A stretch of DNA of 9,757 bases from an uncultured Oscillibacter sp. (GCA_900542115.1 UQMC01000076.1:1-9757), one strand, 5' to 3'; positions 1 through 7,969 are shown, counted from the stretch's first letter. A program made the numbers and translations. Notes: generated from the sequence alone by a model not told the origin.

Positions 1-152
1 TGATGTGTTGATTATACACTGAAAGCAGCTTCCACTTCAAGGAAAATTTTTAACGGCGCCTTTACTGAAAATTCAGGCAATTTCTCGAAACCGCCCAAAT
101 TTTCTCAGCGGCGCTCTCCATAGAATCAGGCACAGGCCAAGGTATGTCCATA

Positions 153-168
153 TTCTTCCCCGGAAGAA
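153..168. promoter_or_regulatory. Candidate operator palindrome upstream of the exporter operon
   Basis: TTCTTCC and GGAAGAA form a perfect 7-bp inverted repeat around a 2-nt centre. It lies 14 nt before an AT-rich TATTAT (182-187) that could serve as a -10 element, so a bound repressor would cover the -35 region. No convincing -35 hexamer is visible. MMPL-type exporter operons are often controlled by local TetR- or MarR-type repressors, but no regulator gene is present in this window. The rest of 1-243 shows no ORF that I can support. Confidence 0.3.
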
Positions 169-243
169 GCTGGTAAACTGATATTATAAGAGAAGACCCC
201 GGCAAGCTCCCGCAAAAATTGTGTGTAAAAGGAAGAAAATGCC

Positions 244-3200
244 ATGCGTCATCCAGTAAGAACCGCGAAACGGCAGCTTCTCCGCTTCGGAAGCTGCGTC
301 CTCTCCGCCCTGCTGGCGTTGAGTTCTGTCCCCGTGTCCGCAGTGGATAACGGCGTGTCCCCCGTCTATGATGAGGCCTATTATGCCATGACGGATTACT
401 ATGGCAATCTGACGGAGGGCAGTGTGGTGAAAAGCTATCTCACCAACGGCTATTCCACCCTAACGGACTACGGCCAGTATGACGAGGTGCTGAACCTGAC
501 GGACGGGACCGTTCCCTCCTCCGCTGGCGGCATGACCACCTTCCGCTTTGACGCCGGCACGGCGCCCTCTCATTTCTATTTTGAGGGTAAGACCACCCGT
601 CCCTTTGAGGCGCTGCCGTGGACGCTGGCTGTCAGCTACAAGCTCAACGGCGTTCCCACCCGCGCCGAGGAACTGGCCGGAAAAACCGGCGTTGTGGAAA
701 TCAATCTGGACGCCATTCCCAACCCGGACGCCAGCGAGTACGCCCGGAACAACTACACGCTGGAGGCCATGGCCATTTTCAATCAGGACGATATTCTCTC
801 CCTTGAGGCCCCCGGTGCACAGGTGCAGCTCATCGGCAATCTGCGAGCTGTGCTGTTCATCGGCCTGCCCGGCGAGGAGTGCCATTACACCATCCGGGTC
901 GGCAGCGAGGATTTCTCCTTCGGCGGACTGACGTTCATGCTGGTCCCCGCCACGCTGAGCCAGCTGGAGGAGATTGCCAAGCTCTCCGAGCGCAAGGATG
1001 ACCTTGAGGACAACTACAATAAGCTCTCCGGAAGCCTTGATTCTCTGCTGGACGCGCTGTATTCCATGACCGGCAGCCTCAACGCCTCCGCCAGCGGCTT
1101 GGATAAACTAAACGAGGCCCGGGGCATCTTCTCGGGCGGCAAGGGCGTTCTTTATGATGGGACCGACGCTCTGCGGGAGGACCTTTCCAACCTGTCCGAG
1201 CTTTTGGACCCGGTGGAGGGGCAAATTGAAACGCTGAGCCGCACCATTTCCGATTCCAAATCCGTCCTGAACAGCATGAGCAATACCTCCAGCGACCTCC
1301 GGGACGAGCTGGAGGACCTTGAGGACGCGCTGGACCGGCTGGAAAGCACCGGCGATCTGCGCGATGTTCTCAGTGCCTGCAGCAAGCTCAGCGGCAGTCT
1401 GGTGTCTCTGCGGAACGCGCTGGGCGTCACCGGCAGCACTGTGAAGAAGGACACCACCGAAGCCATCGACAATGTACAGGGCGTTGGCAGCAAGACCATT
1501 GAGCAACTGAAGGCGGCCCACAGCGCCTATGCTTCCGACCGGCAGGCCTATTATACCCTTGTCCTGAAAAAGCAAGGTCTGGAAGAAACACAGGCAGCGA
1601 GTCTGGCCAAGGTGGCAGCGGGCGCTATGGCAGCCGGTTCCGTAGACGCGGCGACCACCGCATTGAAGGGACAACTGACAAAGCTTGAGCTTGCTTATGC
1701 TGCGGCGGCCACAGAAGATGAAAAAGCTGAAATTGAAGCTAACATCATCGGCATAAAGGCGGCGATTCAATATTTACCCGCACTGGAACAAGCCTATCAG
1801 TCCAAGGAGGCCATGAGCTTCCAAACATTCTGTCAGAAGGTACTGGGGCAGAGTCCCGCCGATGCCAAGCAGACCGCCGACCTCTGGCTGCTGTATGCCA
1901 GCGGCAAGTTGAAGACAGACGCTGGTACTACCACCATCACCGGTGAGCTGCTGCAAAATGATCCCGAGGAGGGCAGCGGCTCCGACAGCGGTTCTGTTTC
2001 GGGCAGCGGCTCCGACAGCGGTTCTGTTTCGGGCAGCGGCTCCAATTCCGGCAGCGAAAGCGTGGGCGGCAGTTCTTCGGACAGCGAAAGCCCATCCGGC
2101 GGCGGTTCCGGCGCTGGCTCGAACACCAACGCCGGTAACAACAGCGGCAATATAACCGGTTCCGGCAGTTCTTCCTCCGGCAGTTCTTCCTCCGGCAGTT
2201 CTTCCTCCGGCAATTCCAATTCCGGCTCCGGCAGTACCGGCAGCAGTGACAATAACAGCCAGAACAACGCTTCCGGCGATAGCAATGACACCACCGGCAA
2301 TGGCAGCACCCCGTCCGCCCCCGCAGAGGGCGGTGAAAACGGCACGAACGGCAATGAGGGTGAAACCGGCAATACCGGTGCTGGCAGCGTTACCACCGGC
2401 GATAATAATGCCACAACCACAGAGGGCGGTGAAACCGGCGCAGACGGAGGCAAGGGCGAAACCGGCGGTTCCACTGCAGCCACTCCCGGCGAATCCGAAA
2501 GCGTGGGCGGAGCAGCCATCGACCTGATTGCAGGAGGATTGGACAGCGCCACCAAGCAAATCAAGGACCTGCAAAGCGGCTTATATACCACCATGGACAA
2601 CATCGCCAAGCCCACTGGCCGGGTCATTGACGATTTGGCCGCGCTATGCGCCCGGTTGAGTGAACTGACCTCTCTGCTGAATAAGGCCGAGGACCTGACG
2701 TCAGCGCTCTCCGGTGCCAGCGGCGAACTGCGGAGCATTCTCAAGGATGCCGAGGAATTGCAGGACCTTCTGGATGAGTACGAGCCGACCCTGCAGGAAA
2801 CGCTGAAAACCGTCAGCAGCCTCAGCGTCAGCGCCAACAAGACCATCCGGGACACGCAGAAGCTGGTCACAGACACCGAGGCGCTGCTGAAGGCAGCAGG
2901 GACGCCGCTGGATGCCGGTACGAAGCAGTCCCTTGAGGCGCTGGCCTCCGTGCTCCGGGGCGCGGCCCGCACCATGAGCACTGCCGGTGAGATCAAGGAC
3001 GCCAAGACGGGCATCTGCGAGATCATTGAGGACACGTGGGACGAATACACCGGCGATGTCAATAATCTCCTGTTGATGGACGCCACCGCCGAGGCCGTGT
3101 CCCTGACGGACAGCCGCAACCCCGCCCCCCAGAGCATTCAGGTCCTCATCCGCACGCAGGAGATCACAGAGCCGGAGGAGGATGAGGAGGAAGCGGCAGC

Positions 3201-3297
3201 TGCAGCGGCAGAGAAGACCACATTCTGGGGCCGTATCGCCCAGATGTTCAAGGACCTCTGGGCCGCTGTCACCGGCCTGTTCGGCGGAAAGGACTGA
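244..3297 (+). CDS. Secreted coiled-coil protein with Ser/Gly-rich linker, partner of MMPL transporter
   Basis: This 1017-residue protein is probably exported and works outside the membrane with the transporter encoded 3 nt downstream. The N-terminus has an Arg/Lys-rich n-region, a hydrophobic core (about 12-30) and a VSA site, predicting cleavage after residue 33. Residues 34-235 look like a beta-rich ectodomain. Helical coiled-coil segments follow at about 240-280 and 314-395, then an Ala-rich helical stretch at 420-560. A low-complexity Ser/Gly/Asn/Thr linker spans about 576-757, and a second long coiled-coil block lies at 758-918. The tail is acidic and poly-Ala, then ends in an amphipathic helix with several Trp and Phe residues. 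No clear transmembrane helix follows the signal peptide. The start at 244 is supported by an AAAGGA Shine-Dalgarno at 228-233. Clostridial MMPL transporters often have a large coiled-coil neighbour with Leu/Gly heptads, reminiscent of YhgE/Pip or EsaA ectodomains, but I cannot name a family. The exact role is unknown. Scaffolding or gating of the exporter is an inference. Confidence 0.85.
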   Translation: MRHPVRTAKRQLLRFGSCVLSALLALSSVPVSAVDNGVSPVYDEAYYAMTDYYGNLTEGSVVKSYLTNGYSTLTDYGQYDEVLNLTDGTVPSSAGGMTTFRFDAGTAPSHFYFEGKTTRPFEALPWTLAVSYKLNGVPTRAEELAGKTGVVEINLDAIPNPDASEYARNNYTLEAMAIFNQDDILSLEAPGAQVQLIGNLRAVLFIGLPGEECHYTIRVGSEDFSFGGLTFMLVPATLSQLEEIAKLSERKDDLEDNYNKLSGSLDSLLDALYSMTGSLNASASGLDKLNEARGIFSGGKGVLYDGTDALREDLSNLSELLDPVEGQIETLSRTISDSKSVLNSMSNTSSDLRDELEDLEDALDRLESTGDLRDVLSACSKLSGSLVSLRNALGVTGSTVKKDTTEAIDNVQGVGSKTIEQLKAAHSAYASDRQAYYTLVLKKQGLEETQAASLAKVAAGAMAAGSVDAATTALKGQLTKLELAYAAAATEDEKAEIEANIIGIKAAIQYLPALEQAYQSKEAMSFQTFCQKVLGQSPADAKQTADLWLLYASGKLKTDAGTTTITGELLQNDPEEGSGSDSGSVSGSGSDSGSVSGSGSNSGSESVGGSSSDSESPSGGGSGAGSNTNAGNNSGNITGSGSSSSGSSSSGSSSSGNSNSGSGSTGSSDNNSQNNASGDSNDTTGNGSTPSAPAEGGENGTNGNEGETGNTGAGSVTTGDNNATTTEGGETGADGGKGETGGSTAATPGESESVGGAAIDLIAGGLDSATKQIKDLQSGLYTTMDNIAKPTGRVIDDLAALCARLSELTSLLNKAEDLTSALSGASGELRSILKDAEELQDLLDEYEPTLQETLKTVSSLSVSANKTIRDTQKLVTDTEALLKAAGTPLDAGTKQSLEALASVLRGAARTMSTAGEIKDAKTGICEIIEDTWDEYTGDVNNLLLMDATAEAVSLTDSRNPAPQSIQVLIRTQEITEPEEDEEEAAAAAAEKTTFWGRIAQMFKDLWAAVTGLFGGKD
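1971..2043 (+). repeat. 30-bp perfect tandem repeat inside the Ser/Gly linker
   Basis: Two identical 30-bp units (1971-2000 and 2001-2030) are followed by a partial third copy beginning GGGCAGCGGCTCC at 2031. Each unit encodes ten residues rich in Gly, Ser, Asp and Val, and the reading frame is kept. Slippage would change linker length by ten residues at a time. Confidence 0.9.
2161..2205 (+). repeat. 15-bp tandem repeat (three copies) encoding SGSSS
   Basis: TCCGGCAGTTCTTCC occurs three times head to tail at 2161, 2176 and 2191, and a degenerate fourth copy starts at 2206. The unit length is a multiple of three, so copy-number change would keep the frame and only alter linker length. Confidence 0.9.
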
Positions 3298-3300
3298 GCC

Positions 3301-5511
3301 ATGATCGAACGACTTGCCAAATGGCTGACCCGAAAGCCGCGGCTGGTGGCGCTGGCGGCTGTGATCATGCTCATTCCCGCCGCTATCGGCTATATCTCTA
3401 CCCGCATCAACTATGATATTCTCTCCTATCTTCCTGAGGATCTCGAGTCCTCACAGGGTGAGAAGTTGCTGGAGGAGCCATTCAAAATGGCGGCTACCAG
3501 TATGCTCATTGTGGAAAATATGCCCGCCGGATACACCAACAGACTCATCAATGACATCAAGGCCATTGACGGTGTTTCCAACGCCATCTGGATCAGCAAT
3601 CTCATGGGTATCCAAATCCCCACGGATATGATTCCCGCCAATTTCCGGGATATGTTCTTCGCCGGGGACGCTACCATGATGATCATTCAGTACAGCCATC
3701 CCGGCGCATCGGACGAAACCATGGAGTGCATTGAGCAGGTGCGAAAGGTCTGCAACGAAAAATGCTTTTTGGCGGGCTTCTCCGTGGTCATCAAGGATAC
3801 CCGCGACCTGATGGACAGCGAGCTTCCCATGTTCGTAGGCCTTGCGGTGCTGCTGGCTCTCTGCGCCATGCTGCTGACACTGGAATCCACGGTGCTGCCC
3901 TTTATCTTCCTTGCCAGCATCGGCTTTGCGGTCATTTACAATTTCGGCAGCAACATATTCTTAGGCGAGATTTCCTACATCACCAAGGCCATTGCCGCCG
4001 TGCTGCAATTAGGCGTCACCATGGACTACTCCATTTTCCTCTACCACCGCTACGAGGAGGAGCGGGCCAACTATACGGATAACCGGGACGCCATGGCCGC
4101 CGCCATTGTTGCCGCGTTCCGCTCCCTGTCCTCCTCCAGCGTAACCACCATCGCAGGCTTCCTGGCCCTGTGCGTCATGCGGCTGACACTGGGGCGGGAC
4201 ATTGGCATCGTCATGGCCAAGGGCGTGGTGCTGGGCGTAGCCACCGTGATTCTGGTACTGCCGAGCCTTGTGCTGATTTTCGATAAGCAGATCACCAAGC
4301 ACAAGCACAGAAGCCTTCTTCCCAGCTTTGACCGGATGAACACCTTTGTCCTCCGGCACCACAGGGCCATTATGGTGCTGTTCATCCTCTTGTTCATCCC
4401 TGCCTACTACGCTCAGTCCCACGCCGGAATCTACTACAAGCTGGACGAGTCCCTGCCCCGGGATCTGCCCTCTATTGTCTCCAACGAAAAGCTCAAGGAC
4501 GATTTCGACATGGCCACCTCTCACTTCATCGTTCTGCGGGACGATCTGACGCCTGCGGAAATGTCAGATATTGAGACCCGGATGGAGCAGCTCAAGGGCA
4601 TCACCTCTGTGGTCTCCTACCACAAAATACTGGGGACCGGCATTCCGGATTTTTTCATCCCGGACGCCGTGAAGGATATGCTCAAGCAGGGCGGCTATCA
4701 GCTCATGATGGTCAACTCCAGCTACGAGCCCGCTACCGACGCCGTTTCCGGCCAACTGGACGAAATGAACGCCATTTTGAAAGAATACGATGAGCACGCC
4801 ATGATCACCGGTGAGGGCGCCATGTACCGCGACCTCATCGACACCACCGCCGTGGACTTTGTGGTGGCGAACTACCTTTCCATCGCCTGCATTTTCCTCA
4901 TCGTGGCATGGGCGTTCAAGTCCATTTCCATTCCGGCGGTGCTGGTGGCCACGATTGAGCTGGCCATTTTTCTCAATCAGGGCTTCTGCTACTTTTCCGG
5001 GGCCTCCACGCCCTTCATTGCTCCCACCATCATCAGCTGCGTGCAGCTGGGCGCTACCGTGGACTACGCTATTTTGATGTCCTCCCGCTTTCAGGAGGAG
5101 CTGCAAAGCGGCAAGAGCCGCATAGAGGCCATCCGCATCGCGGCGGATTCCTCTGACGCCTCTATCATTACCAGCGCGCTGGTGCTGTTCTGCGCCACGC
5201 TGGGCGTGTCCTTTGTGTCCTCTATCGACCTCATCGGCGCCATCTGCATCATGCTGGCCCGGGGCGCGCTGATCTCCGCGTGCATCTGCCTTCTGGTCAT
5301 GCCCGCCGTGCTGTATGTCTGCGAGCCGGTGTTCAACAAAACCACGCTCCACTGGCGGACGCCCGCGCCGCCCCAAAAGCCCCGCATTGCCAAGACGTCT
5401 AAAAAGGCGATTGCTCAGCCCGCTTCTACGGACGAGGCGACTCTGCCGGAGCAATCCGCGCCGGAGGCCGCCCCTGCCGAGGAGAAAGAGCGGGACACCG
5501 CCAACGTATAA
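3301..5511 (+). CDS. RND-superfamily MMPL transporter
   Basis: This is a 736-residue inner-membrane exporter of the MMPL branch of the RND superfamily. It shows the two-fold RND layout. A first membrane helix at about 14-31 is followed by an external loop to about 175, then a helix bundle to about 330. A second half starts with a helix at about 355-371, an external loop to about 518, and a final bundle. The two halves carry matching GVTMDYS (Asp242-Tyr243) and GATVDYA (Asp588-Tyr589) motifs. These correspond to the paired Asp-Tyr proton-relay residues known from MmpL proteins. The C-terminal tail of about 50 residues is Pro/Ala/Glu/Lys-rich and probably cytoplasmic. The start is set by AAAGGA at 3288-3293, 7 nt before ATG. 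The gene begins 3 nt after the stop of the coiled-coil partner, so translational coupling is likely. Family members move lipids, lipopeptides or hydrophobic drugs; the substrate here cannot be read from the sequence. Confidence 0.93.
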   Translation: MIERLAKWLTRKPRLVALAAVIMLIPAAIGYISTRINYDILSYLPEDLESSQGEKLLEEPFKMAATSMLIVENMPAGYTNRLINDIKAIDGVSNAIWISNLMGIQIPTDMIPANFRDMFFAGDATMMIIQYSHPGASDETMECIEQVRKVCNEKCFLAGFSVVIKDTRDLMDSELPMFVGLAVLLALCAMLLTLESTVLPFIFLASIGFAVIYNFGSNIFLGEISYITKAIAAVLQLGVTMDYSIFLYHRYEEERANYTDNRDAMAAAIVAAFRSLSSSSVTTIAGFLALCVMRLTLGRDIGIVMAKGVVLGVATVILVLPSLVLIFDKQITKHKHRSLLPSFDRMNTFVLRHHRAIMVLFILLFIPAYYAQSHAGIYYKLDESLPRDLPSIVSNEKLKDDFDMATSHFIVLRDDLTPAEMSDIETRMEQLKGITSVVSYHKILGTGIPDFFIPDAVKDMLKQGGYQLMMVNSSYEPATDAVSGQLDEMNAILKEYDEHAMITGEGAMYRDLIDTTAVDFVVANYLSIACIFLIVAWAFKSISIPAVLVATIELAIFLNQGFCYFSGASTPFIAPTIISCVQLGATVDYAILMSSRFQEELQSGKSRIEAIRIAADSSDASIITSALVLFCATLGVSFVSSIDLIGAICIMLARGALISACICLLVMPAVLYVCEPVFNKTTLHWRTPAPPQKPRIAKTSKKAIAQPASTDEATLPEQSAPEAAPAEEKERDTANV

Positions 5512-5525
5512 CAAAGCCAAACACA

Positions 5526-5563
5526 GCAGGACGCACCGCTTTCGCGGTGCGTCCTGCTTTCTA
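5526..5563. terminator. Bidirectional intrinsic terminator between convergent genes
   Basis: A perfect 14-bp GC-rich stem (5526-5539 with 5544-5557) encloses a TTTC loop and is followed by TTTCTATT. It lies 14 nt after the transporter stop and 33 nt beyond the stop of the convergent hydrolase gene. On the minus strand the tail is GT-rich with shorter T runs, so it should work best for the exporter operon but may serve both. Confidence 0.88.
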
Positions 5564-5590
5564 TTCGCCGTTACAATTTCAAATGGGCTT

Positions 5591-6736
5591 CTATTTTTCC
5601 TTTTTGCCGCCTAACAGCGTTTCAGCATCCTCCTGCAAGCCCTCCAGCGTCATGCGGAGATTGCTCATAAACAGGATGCCGGTGAACCTCAGCAGCGCCT
5701 CCCGGGTCTCCTTGTCCAGATTTTTCAACGCCTTCACCATGGTCCCCGCCGTTTTAAAGCTCTCCGCCCGCAGGTCTGTCAGTGTTTTTGCGCCGGATGC
5801 CTCTAAGATTTGGAACACGCTGTCCACAAACTGCTCCCGCCGGGCTACCGGCAGCTCCCTGACCCACGCCCGCAGCTCCCGGTCCGTCAGCTGGGCCTGC
5901 CGCGTAACGCCGTGCAGATGCACAAAATGATTGCCCCGCACTTCCCACGAAAAACCGTCATGCTGCATCAGGCCCTGCTGGCTGCTGTCCACCACGGTGT
6001 AGTCCTCCTCATGCTCCAGCAGCATTCCCACCACCGAGGACTTGGGTACGATGGTGTGAATGCGGTCCTCCAACCGCCTGTGCTGCGGCAGGGACAATAT
6101 ATCGTCCCGGAAGCCCGGCCCATCGTTGGACCAGACCGCACAGATACGCCGCTGTACCGCCGCCGGGGCAAATACCCCGGCCCACACTGCCAAATTGCCG
6201 CCCTTGGAGTGTCCGCCCAGCCGCAGCTTCAGCCGGGGACACAGCCGCGCCATTTCCTTTGTGTACGCCACCGCCTTTTTCTGCGCCGGAACCTCCGCCA
6301 TGCAGCTCAGGTAAAAATCCTCCTTCCAGCCCGCCAGCGTATCGTCTGTTCCCCGAAAGGAAAAATAGGCCGTTCCGTCTCCGCAGAGGATGGTCAGCAC
6401 CGCGAATTGCTCCGCCCGCTCCGTGTCCAGATGCTCCCGGTAGCCACACAGTTCCATATCCCGGAACCGCGGCGTTTCCGCCATGCGCCGCAGCATTTCC
6501 GGGATGCGGTTGGGCACCAGAACACCCATATTGACCGATTCGCCCCGGTTTCCGGCCTGCCAGCGCTGCGCTGCCTGCCAAAGCGGCACACGCGGCCCCT
6601 CTCCCGGTGCTGGAACGATGCCGCTGAAGTCTATAAAGGAAAGCTCCGCTAAAATCAGGTTATCCACCTCGTTGAACGGGCTCTGACGCAGAGTCAGGTC
6701 CCCCCGCCAATCCAGATAATCCAGTAAATTTGCCAT
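5591..6736 (-). CDS. DUF2974 (Mbeg1-like) alpha/beta-hydrolase-like protein
   Basis: This 381-residue protein is a lipase/esterase-like serine hydrolase of the DUF2974 type common in Clostridia. It opens with the family's MANLLDYLDWRGDL signature. A YFSFRGTDD segment (124-132) resembles the FRGT strand of class-3 lipases. A GHSKGGNLA segment supplies the nucleophile-elbow Ser177, and a SNDGPGF motif (203-209) and a QHDGF motif (His259) follow and could complete the active site. The C-terminal third is helical and charged. There is no signal peptide. The frame extends upstream to 6868, but I chose ATG at 6736: it has GGAGGT six nt upstream, it follows a good promoter, and family similarity begins there. 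The gene is divergent from the SSB-like gene and convergent with the exporter operon. The substrate is unknown. The hydrolase fold is well supported, while activity is inferred. Confidence 0.88.
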   Translation of the reverse strand: MANLLDYLDWRGDLTLRQSPFNEVDNLILAELSFIDFSGIVPAPGEGPRVPLWQAAQRWQAGNRGESVNMGVLVPNRIPEMLRRMAETPRFRDMELCGYREHLDTERAEQFAVLTILCGDGTAYFSFRGTDDTLAGWKEDFYLSCMAEVPAQKKAVAYTKEMARLCPRLKLRLGGHSKGGNLAVWAGVFAPAAVQRRICAVWSNDGPGFRDDILSLPQHRRLEDRIHTIVPKSSVVGMLLEHEEDYTVVDSSQQGLMQHDGFSWEVRGNHFVHLHGVTRQAQLTDRELRAWVRELPVARREQFVDSVFQILEASGAKTLTDLRAESFKTAGTMVKALKNLDKETREALLRFTGILFMSNLRMTLEGLQEDAETLLGGKKEK

Positions 6737-6766
6737 CTGCACACCTCCGCACAGTTCTATGGTGCT

Positions 6767-6795
6767 ATTATATCCGCCGCCGGCACAGGTTACAA
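6767..6795 (-). promoter_or_regulatory. Sigma-A-type promoter for the hydrolase gene
   Basis: On the minus strand TTGTAA (6795-6790) and a perfect TATAAT (6772-6767) are separated by 17 nt. The -10 element lies about 30 nt before the ATG at 6736. This placement supports the shorter start, because a start at 6868 would lie upstream of the promoter. Confidence 0.7.
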
Positions 6796-6862
6796 GTGGT
6801 TCTATCGCCCCGCGCCGCCGCATAGGATGAAGCATCACAGACGAGAGGTGGACGAGACAGCG

Positions 6863-7462
6863 ATGCAAGCATACAACGAGGTACTTTTAGAGGGTATTCC
6901 CACCGGGACGCCGGAGCGCTCTCACGAAAATCACGGGCAGGTCTTTTACCGGCAATTCATAGAGGTCCCCCGCCTTTCCGGCACAGCCGATTTGCTGCCT
7001 ATGCTGCTACGGCAGGAGCAGCTCGCTGGTGTTCATTCAGGAGAGCCGCTGCGAATCGATGGACAGCTCCGCTCCTTCAATAACCGCACCGTCACCGGGC
7101 GGCGTCTGATTTTGACAGTCTATGGAAAGGCGCTGCTCCCGCCGACCGGCGAGGCCGTGAATCAAATCATCCTCTCCGGCACACTCTGCAAGCCGCCTGT
7201 CTACCGCCGGACGCCGCTGGGCCGCAGCATTTGCGATCTGCTGCTGGCCGTTCCCCGGAATTATGGGCGTGCGGATTATTTGCCGGTCATCGCGTGGGGC
7301 CAGACCGCCCTGCAAATCAGTACTCTTGATGTCGGCGCGCTGCTTTCGCTGAAGGGGCGAATCCAGAGCCGCATTTACCGAAAGGTCACGGATACAGGGA
7401 CAGAGGAACGGACCGCCTATGAGGTCTCGGTCATGAATCTGCTGGATACCCCGGAGCTCTGA
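6863..7462 (+). CDS. Single-stranded DNA-binding (OB-fold) protein, SSB-like
   Basis: A 199-residue cytoplasmic protein with SSB family character in its second half. The segment from about residue 112 (NQIILSGTLCKPP), through RRTPLGRSICDLLLAV, DYLPVIAWGQTA and GALLSLKGRIQSR, follows the order of strands in the SSB OB fold, including the conserved Gly-hydrophobic-Gly-Arg-hydrophobic element. The first half (SHENHG, EVPRLSGT, LRIDGQLRSFN) looks like a degenerate first OB fold, an arrangement I associate with clostridial SSB-like proteins. The acidic C-terminal tail of canonical replicative SSB is missing, so it is probably an accessory paralogue. I chose ATG at 6863 because AGAGGTGG (6844-6851) precedes it, although the 11-nt spacing is long. 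An in-frame ATG at 6827 lacks a ribosome-binding site. The SSB assignment is good, while its process (repair, competence or element maintenance) is unknown. Confidence 0.78.
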   Translation: MQAYNEVLLEGIPTGTPERSHENHGQVFYRQFIEVPRLSGTADLLPMLLRQEQLAGVHSGEPLRIDGQLRSFNNRTVTGRRLILTVYGKALLPPTGEAVNQIILSGTLCKPPVYRRTPLGRSICDLLLAVPRNYGRADYLPVIAWGQTALQISTLDVGALLSLKGRIQSRIYRKVTDTGTEERTAYEVSVMNLLDTPEL

Positions 7463-7474
7463 CCTAAATAATCT

Positions 7475-7530
7475 GCGCCGCTGTCCGAAATTCCGGCAGC
7501 GGCGCGGGGCATTTCGCCCTTCTTCCCTCT
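7475..7530 (+). terminator. Hairpin cluster after the SSB-like gene, probable terminator
   Basis: GCGCCGCTG at 7475-7483 pairs perfectly with CAGCGGCGC at 7497-7505. It is followed at once by a small GGGC/GCCC hairpin (7507-7519) and a pyrimidine-rich TTCTTCCCTCT. There is no clean U tract directly behind the large stem, so termination efficiency is uncertain. Confidence 0.5.
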
Positions 7531-7550
7531 GCTTCGTCAAAAAATAATGC

Positions 7551-7579
7551 TTGACAAAATGCTCATTATACGGTATCCT
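7551..7579 (+). promoter_or_regulatory. Promoter of tRNA-Cys
   Basis: A consensus TTGACA (7551-7556) and TATCCT (7574-7579) are 17 nt apart, and the -10 lies 34 nt before the mature tRNA 5' end. The -10 is non-consensus at two positions, offset by the perfect -35. Confidence 0.72.
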
Positions 7580-7613
7580 ATATAAGCATTCAGCAAAATA
7601 TAAATATAGTTTT

Positions 7614-7688
7614 GGTGACATAGCCAAGTGGTAAGGCAAGGGTCTGCAAAACCCTGATTCCCCGGTTCAAATCCGGGTGTCACCTCCA
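7614..7688 (+). tRNA. tRNA-Cys (anticodon GCA)
   Basis: All arms are present. The acceptor GGTGACA pairs with TGTCACC (7678-7684). The anticodon stem AGGGT/ACCCT encloses CTGCAAA with GCA at 7646-7648. The T arm contains GGTTCAAATCC. The discriminator is U (7685), as expected for cysteine tRNA, and CCA is encoded at 7686-7688. It has its own promoter and terminator, so it is a single-gene transcript. Confidence 0.97.
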
Positions 7689-7699
7689 TAAAGAGTTAC

Positions 7700-7740
7700 C
7701 GGTATAGATGCGTCTGGCGTAAAGCCAGGCGCATCAACCG
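7700..7740 (+). other. Stable stem-loop in the tRNA-Cys trailer
   Basis: A 12-bp stem (7707-7718 with 7724-7735, one G-U pair) carries a GTAAA loop. CGGT/ACCG (7700-7703 with 7737-7740) adds four pairs below a small internal loop. It sits between the tRNA 3' end and the terminator. It may guide 3' processing or act as a backup terminator; no known RNA family is recognised. Confidence 0.6.
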
Positions 7741-7742
7741 TT

Positions 7743-7775
7743 TCCGGGCTTTTTCGAGCCCGGATTTCTTCTTTT
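7743..7775 (+). terminator. Intrinsic terminator of the tRNA-Cys transcript
   Basis: TCCGGGCT (7743-7750) pairs perfectly with AGCCCGGA (7757-7764) around a TTTTCG loop. The stem is followed by TTTCTTCTTTT. Confidence 0.87.
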
Positions 7776-7953
7776 GAACCATAGATTTTTATGGAGGTTT
7801 CGGAGCAACTGACGTGATTCGAACTGGGGCATATCCGAATTGCGACAGTTTTTCACCACCAGCGCCCTTTTAGAGAAGATTTTTCTCTCGAAAAAAGTGG
7901 CATCATCGCGGAAAAAAGATCACAAATTTTTGGGCGTCGTTTGTTGGCTTTGA
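7776..7953. other. Non-coding spacer with tRNA-3'-end-like remnant
   Basis: I see no supportable gene here. Read on the minus strand, 7799-7835 contains a T-loop-like GTTCGAATC followed by GTTGCTCC, resembling the 3' end of a tRNA, but the flanking bases do not pair. A short AGAGAA/TTCTCT hairpin lies near 7872-7889. The frame of the downstream fragment is blocked by TGA at 7951. Confidence 0.4.
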
Positions 7954-7969
7954 CCAGCCGAAAAAGCGG

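Noticed and set aside
1971..2205. CRISPR-like array
   Set aside because: The repeats are contiguous without spacers and lie in frame within a coding sequence.
1774..3137. Long minus-strand open frames opposite the Ser/Gly-rich region
   Set aside because: They are Ala/Gly/Thr- or Pro/Leu/Ser-rich mirror translations of the repetitive linker, have no ribosome-binding site, and lie fully inside a well-supported plus-strand gene.
4564..5520. 318-codon minus-strand open frame
   Set aside because: It is antisense to the MMPL gene, rich in Gly/His/Arg/Asp as expected for the complement of membrane-helix codons, and shows no family motif.
5810..6652. 280-codon plus-strand open frame
   Set aside because: It lies antisense to the hydrolase gene, whose GHSKG motif, promoter and Shine-Dalgarno are clear.
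7799..7845. Minus-strand tRNA gene
   Set aside because: There is a T-loop-like GTTCGAATC and a GCTCC end, but the T stem does not pair and no D or anticodon arm is present.
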